NCBI GenBank assembly: GCA_038134525.1
Contig: JAYPVI010000009.1
Location: 1-64,000 of the forward strand
Source of the DNA: GCA-002727735 sp038134525
GTDB lineage: Bacteria > Bacteroidota > Bacteroidia > Flavobacteriales_D > Parvicellaceae
Length of the DNA: 64,000 nt
Direction of reading: 5' to 3'
Below are positions 61,548 to 64,000 of the stretch, piece by piece. Under the pieces are notes generated by a model. That model saw only the letters and a program-made list of their open reading frames with translations. It did no database searches and had not been told where the DNA came from. The translations under genes were made by a program, and so were the position numbers. The stretch's first letter is position 1; each line of letters begins with the position of its first letter.

Positions 61548-62971
61548 TATTGATGAAAAATTAAGGCCTTTTTTGATTCATCATAAAGAAGCTTTAGTTC
61601 GTCATTCACAAAATTTTCAAATAACTGATAGTTTAAGACTTTTGTGGTATCTTTTGTCCAATTTACAATGAAGACATAATTGGTATCATAAATTCCCTCA
61701 AATTCAGAGAACGATCTTCCATAATTTAATGTAATCACATCTGGAAAATGAACTAAAATTCGATCATTTAAAACATTTAACTTAGCATTATCTTCGTCAA
61801 TGTACTGAAGTACTTTTTTATATTCTAGCATTTCATTGTAAAGAGACTCGATTTTTTCATCATTATTTACCAAAATTTTATTTAGCAGTTGCTGTTCATC
61901 AATGGCCTTTTGCTGTAAATTATGGACTATAAATACTGCATTTCCAAGATCGTAATTTTTAAGTTGAAGTCCCCAATGATCTTGGATTTCACTTTTAATG
62001 TATTTACCATCAATATTTAAAGTGATTTTTGGAGCTTTTTCATCATATTCTAAAATGATATTATCATCTGACAAAACGATATCTTTATCTATTGTGATCT
62101 GTTCTGAGATAAATCGATCAGTATTTTGGACAAATATGGATTCTTGTATGATGTTGTAAAACTTGAAAACACTGGGAATTACAATCAATAGTAAAATGAT
62201 AAATACATAAACTTTTACCTTTCTTTCAATTTTAGGATTAACGTATTCCACCTTTGGAAAACTAAGTAACCTGAGCACTATATAAGTGGCCAAACAAATG
62301 AATACACTATTTAATAGAAAAAGATATAATGCACCAATAAAGTAACTCCAATTCCATAAAGCCAATCCAAAACCAACGGTACATAATGGTGGCATTAGTG
62401 CAGTAGCAATAGCCACACCAGGAATAACCGTTATGGCTGTTGATTTATTACGAACAGTAGCTGCAATAACGCCAGCTAAACCTCCAAAAAAAGCAATTAA
62501 AATATCTAAAACCTGAGGCTTAGTTCTGCTCAATAATTCCGCTGTTTCTGTTTTGATAGGAGAAACCTTGAAAAAGATAAAAGAAGCCAACAAACTAGCA
62601 ACAACCATAATTCCAAAATTTTTCAAAGAAGTAATCAAGGCCTTAAAATCATTGGATGAAAGCGCATATCCTATTCCTCTAATTGGTCCCATGAGTGGTG
62701 AAATAAGCATAGCTCCAATGATGACTGCTGTAGAATTATTAATTAACCCAATTGATGCTACGATGATGGAACATATCAAAATCCAAATATTAATAGCGCT
62801 AAATGAAATATCACTCTTAATATCTAAGATGGTTTTTTCCTTATCCACTACATCATAAATAGAGAATAATTTTTTAATGAATCTGAAAACAGACTTAATT
62901 CCTTTAGCAATAGAAACTTTTTCCACTTCTGATTTGATTGGATCGTAATCAATTTTTCTTTGGTCTTCCAT
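61547..62971 (-). CDS. DUF389 (TIGR00341-like) membrane protein
   Basis: A 474-residue protein with six to seven membrane segments in residues about 55-270, including VAIGAML-type and STAVIIGAMLISPLMGPIRGIGYAL and TVRNKSTAITVIPGVAIATALMPPLCTVGFGLALWN. The C-terminal 200 residues are soluble. The role of the family is not established. It lies between the patatin-like gene and SUI1, overlapping SUI1 by 1 base. Confidence 0.88.
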   Translation of the reverse strand: MEDQRKIDYDPIKSEVEKVSIAKGIKSVFRFIKKLFSIYDVVDKEKTILDIKSDISFSAINIWILICSIIVASIGLINNSTAVIIGAMLISPLMGPIRGIGYALSSNDFKALITSLKNFGIMVVASLLASFIFFKVSPIKTETAELLSRTKPQVLDILIAFFGGLAGVIAATVRNKSTAITVIPGVAIATALMPPLCTVGFGLALWNWSYFIGALYLFLLNSVFICLATYIVLRLLSFPKVEYVNPKIERKVKVYVFIILLLIVIPSVFKFYNIIQESIFVQNTDRFISEQITIDKDIVLSDDNIILEYDEKAPKITLNIDGKYIKSEIQDHWGLQLKNYDLGNAVFIVHNLQQKAIDEQQLLNKILVNNDEKIESLYNEMLEYKKVLQYIDEDNAKLNVLNDRILVHFPDVITLNYGRSFSEFEGIYDTNYVFIVNWTKDTTKVLNYQLFENFVNDELKLLYDESKKALIFHQ

Positions 62972-62987
62972 AAATTAAAATGAATAA

Positions 62988-64000
62988 CTAATGTAGCAAC
63001 AGATTAGATACTTTTTGAATACTTTTTTGATTTTCTTCCGTATTCAACTGTTCATAAATCTGTTTTTTATCTTTAGATGTTAAATGCCAACTCATTGAAA
63101 TTTCATCACTAGATCCTTCTTTGAGTGAAAATTCCACATAGTGAATTTTACCTTTAAAACTGGATTTTAGCTGATTTAACATTTCATCATTTCTATAATC
63201 TTGAATTTTTAATAAATTACCATAAACATTGGTTAGTGGAGTAAACAATTTTGAAATTAAACTACCTGATTGTTTATCCCTTATTTTTGTTTTTTTCTCT
63301 TTATCTCTCAATTGAATAATAACAATTCCTGAAGTATGCTCATGAATCCAATTTTTAAAATTCTCTATGTACTTAATCGATGTTGTTAATCCTAAATTAT
63401 CTCTTAATCCAGCATCCATAACTTCTATTCTGGGTTCTGAAGGTAGAAACACCATTGGAAGAATATAAGGGAAAGTAGCATTCATTCTAATTGCTGAAGA
63501 CATTCTTAAACTCTGAGGATCATTACCCTTAAAAAATGTTAAAAACTCAATATTCTCTGATGCAATTTTTTCGGCAAAAAGATTAGTGTCGTTATTACAT
63601 AAAAATGTGATTTTTTGAGGTGACAAAAGTAATCGCCTTCCATCATTGACAACAGAAGGTGAAAAAATCATCATTGGAATATCTGCATCATATTCAGGTG
63701 ATTTATAATCCATAATTCGTTTACCGTTAAAACAATTTAAATTTTCAATTAGATTTTTTTCAAAAAACCAACCTCTATCTTTTGTATAAATATAGTTGCC
63801 GTCATCAAATCTTTTAAAACGGTAAAACATATCAGTAGTAGCAATACTAAAAGCGAGGGGATTAAGTAAGTCCTTAGACATCCTGCTTTTCATTTCAACA
63901 CCATTTGCAGATGATTCACCATTTATTCTTTTTTTATAGTTCTCCCGGTAGTAGGCAGCTCCAATCATACCACCAGAAGCACCTGTAATTAAATGGGTTT
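62988..64000 (-). CDS. Patatin-like phospholipase, N-terminus outside the window
   Basis: The frame is open to the right edge of the window, so the start is not seen. The visible part begins with THLITGASGGMIGAAYYRE, which holds the GxSGG nucleophile elbow of the patatin serine lipases. VMDAGLRDN provides the catalytic Asp-Gly. An internal ATG at 63968 falls inside the elbow motif and is not a real start. It likely hydrolyses lipids. It precedes the DUF389 gene by 16 bases. Confidence 0.87.
   Translation of the reverse strand, partial: THLITGASGGMIGAAYYRENYKKRINGESSANGVEMKSRMSKDLLNPLAFSIATTDMFYRFKRFDDGNYIYTKDRGWFFEKNLIENLNCFNGKRIMDYKSPEYDADIPMMIFSPSVVNDGRRLLLSPQKITFLCNNDTNLFAEKIASENIEFLTFFKGNDPQSLRMSSAIRMNATFPYILPMVFLPSEPRIEVMDAGLRDNLGLTTSIKYIENFKNWIHEHTSGIVIIQLRDKEKKTKIRDKQSGSLISKLFTPLTNVYGNLLKIQDYRNDEMLNQLKSSFKGKIHYVEFSLKEGSSDEISMSWHLTSKDKKQIYEQLNTEENQKSIQKVSNLLLH

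Noticed and set aside
1..64000. CRISPR arrays, tRNA genes, rRNA genes, insertion sequences and attachment sites
   Set aside because: Inspection of spacers found no regular repeat-spacer arrays, no cloverleaf with CCA end, no transposase frame and no terminal inverted repeats. Absence by eye is not proof. A tRNA and repeat finder would settle it.

Overview
The window is a dense, AT-rich chromosomal segment of a Bacteroidota bacterium, most likely a marine Flavobacteriales member. The evidence is: a PorT gene for type IX secretion (T9SS) and a secreted protein with a T9SS C-terminal sorting domain; a lipoprotein-type TamA homologue (TamL); a TonB-dependent receptor paired with a DUF4249 lipoprotein; an AccD without its zinc ribbon, as in flavobacteria; many TTG and GTG starts; no clear Shine-Dalgarno sequences; and repeated TAnnTTTG -7 promoter boxes. 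I see no tRNA, rRNA, CRISPR array, insertion sequence or prophage. No gene-free gap exceeds about 180 bases.

Layout. 1-0.9 kb: 3' end of a fibre-like protein. 0.9-11.9 kb: housekeeping and envelope genes (accD, fbaA, tamL, a SpoU rRNA methyltransferase, porT, menG/ubiE, a beta-barrel protein, an M42 peptidase, hemB, yaaA). 12-15 kb: a two-gene unit of a GshB-like ATP-grasp ligase and a fusion of an N-formylglutamate amidohydrolase-like domain to a DUF1704/MATCAP-type metallopeptidase. This is the best candidate in the window for an under-described system. 15-16 kb: gcvT. 16-29.6 kb: a surface polysaccharide locus with an initiating sugar transferase, glycosyltransferases, acyltransferases, a NeuB/SpsE-like synthase, an SpsF-like cytidylyltransferase, a glycosyltransferase fused to a degenerate CMP-sugar synthetase domain, a Wzx flippase, two Wzy/ligase-like proteins and a possible Wzz. 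It ends at a strong hairpin.

29.7-36.3 kb: a hypothetical gene, a thioesterase, menC and menE (menaquinone), a DUF6702-like protein, an M1 peptidase and a TauE/SafE permease. 36.3-39.6 kb: a T9SS cargo protein, then an Lrp/AsnC regulator divergent from a Cys/Met-metabolism PLP enzyme. 39.6-43.2 kb: a vitamin-uptake cluster of PnuC-type transporter, NadR-like kinase and a TonB-dependent receptor controlled by a TPP riboswitch. 43.3-46.9 kb: a pterin and photolyase operon (PTPS, folE, SRPBCC, a tyrosine-less SDR, a 26-residue membrane ORF, photolyase). 46.9-50.7 kb: two tandem paralogous membrane proteins and a TPR-SpoIIE phosphatase.

50.7-56.8 kb: an accessory-looking block with a DUF2779 protein that seems to use a non-canonical start codon, two proteins sharing an undescribed KWFG module around a possibly uracil-DNA-glycosylase-like protein, and a divergent helical protein separated from them by an operator-like double GTAC site. 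56.8-64 kb: trxB, DUF4249 lipoprotein, TonB-dependent receptor, SUI1/YciH, a DUF389 membrane protein and a truncated patatin-like phospholipase.

All functional calls are by reading motifs. No database search was run.
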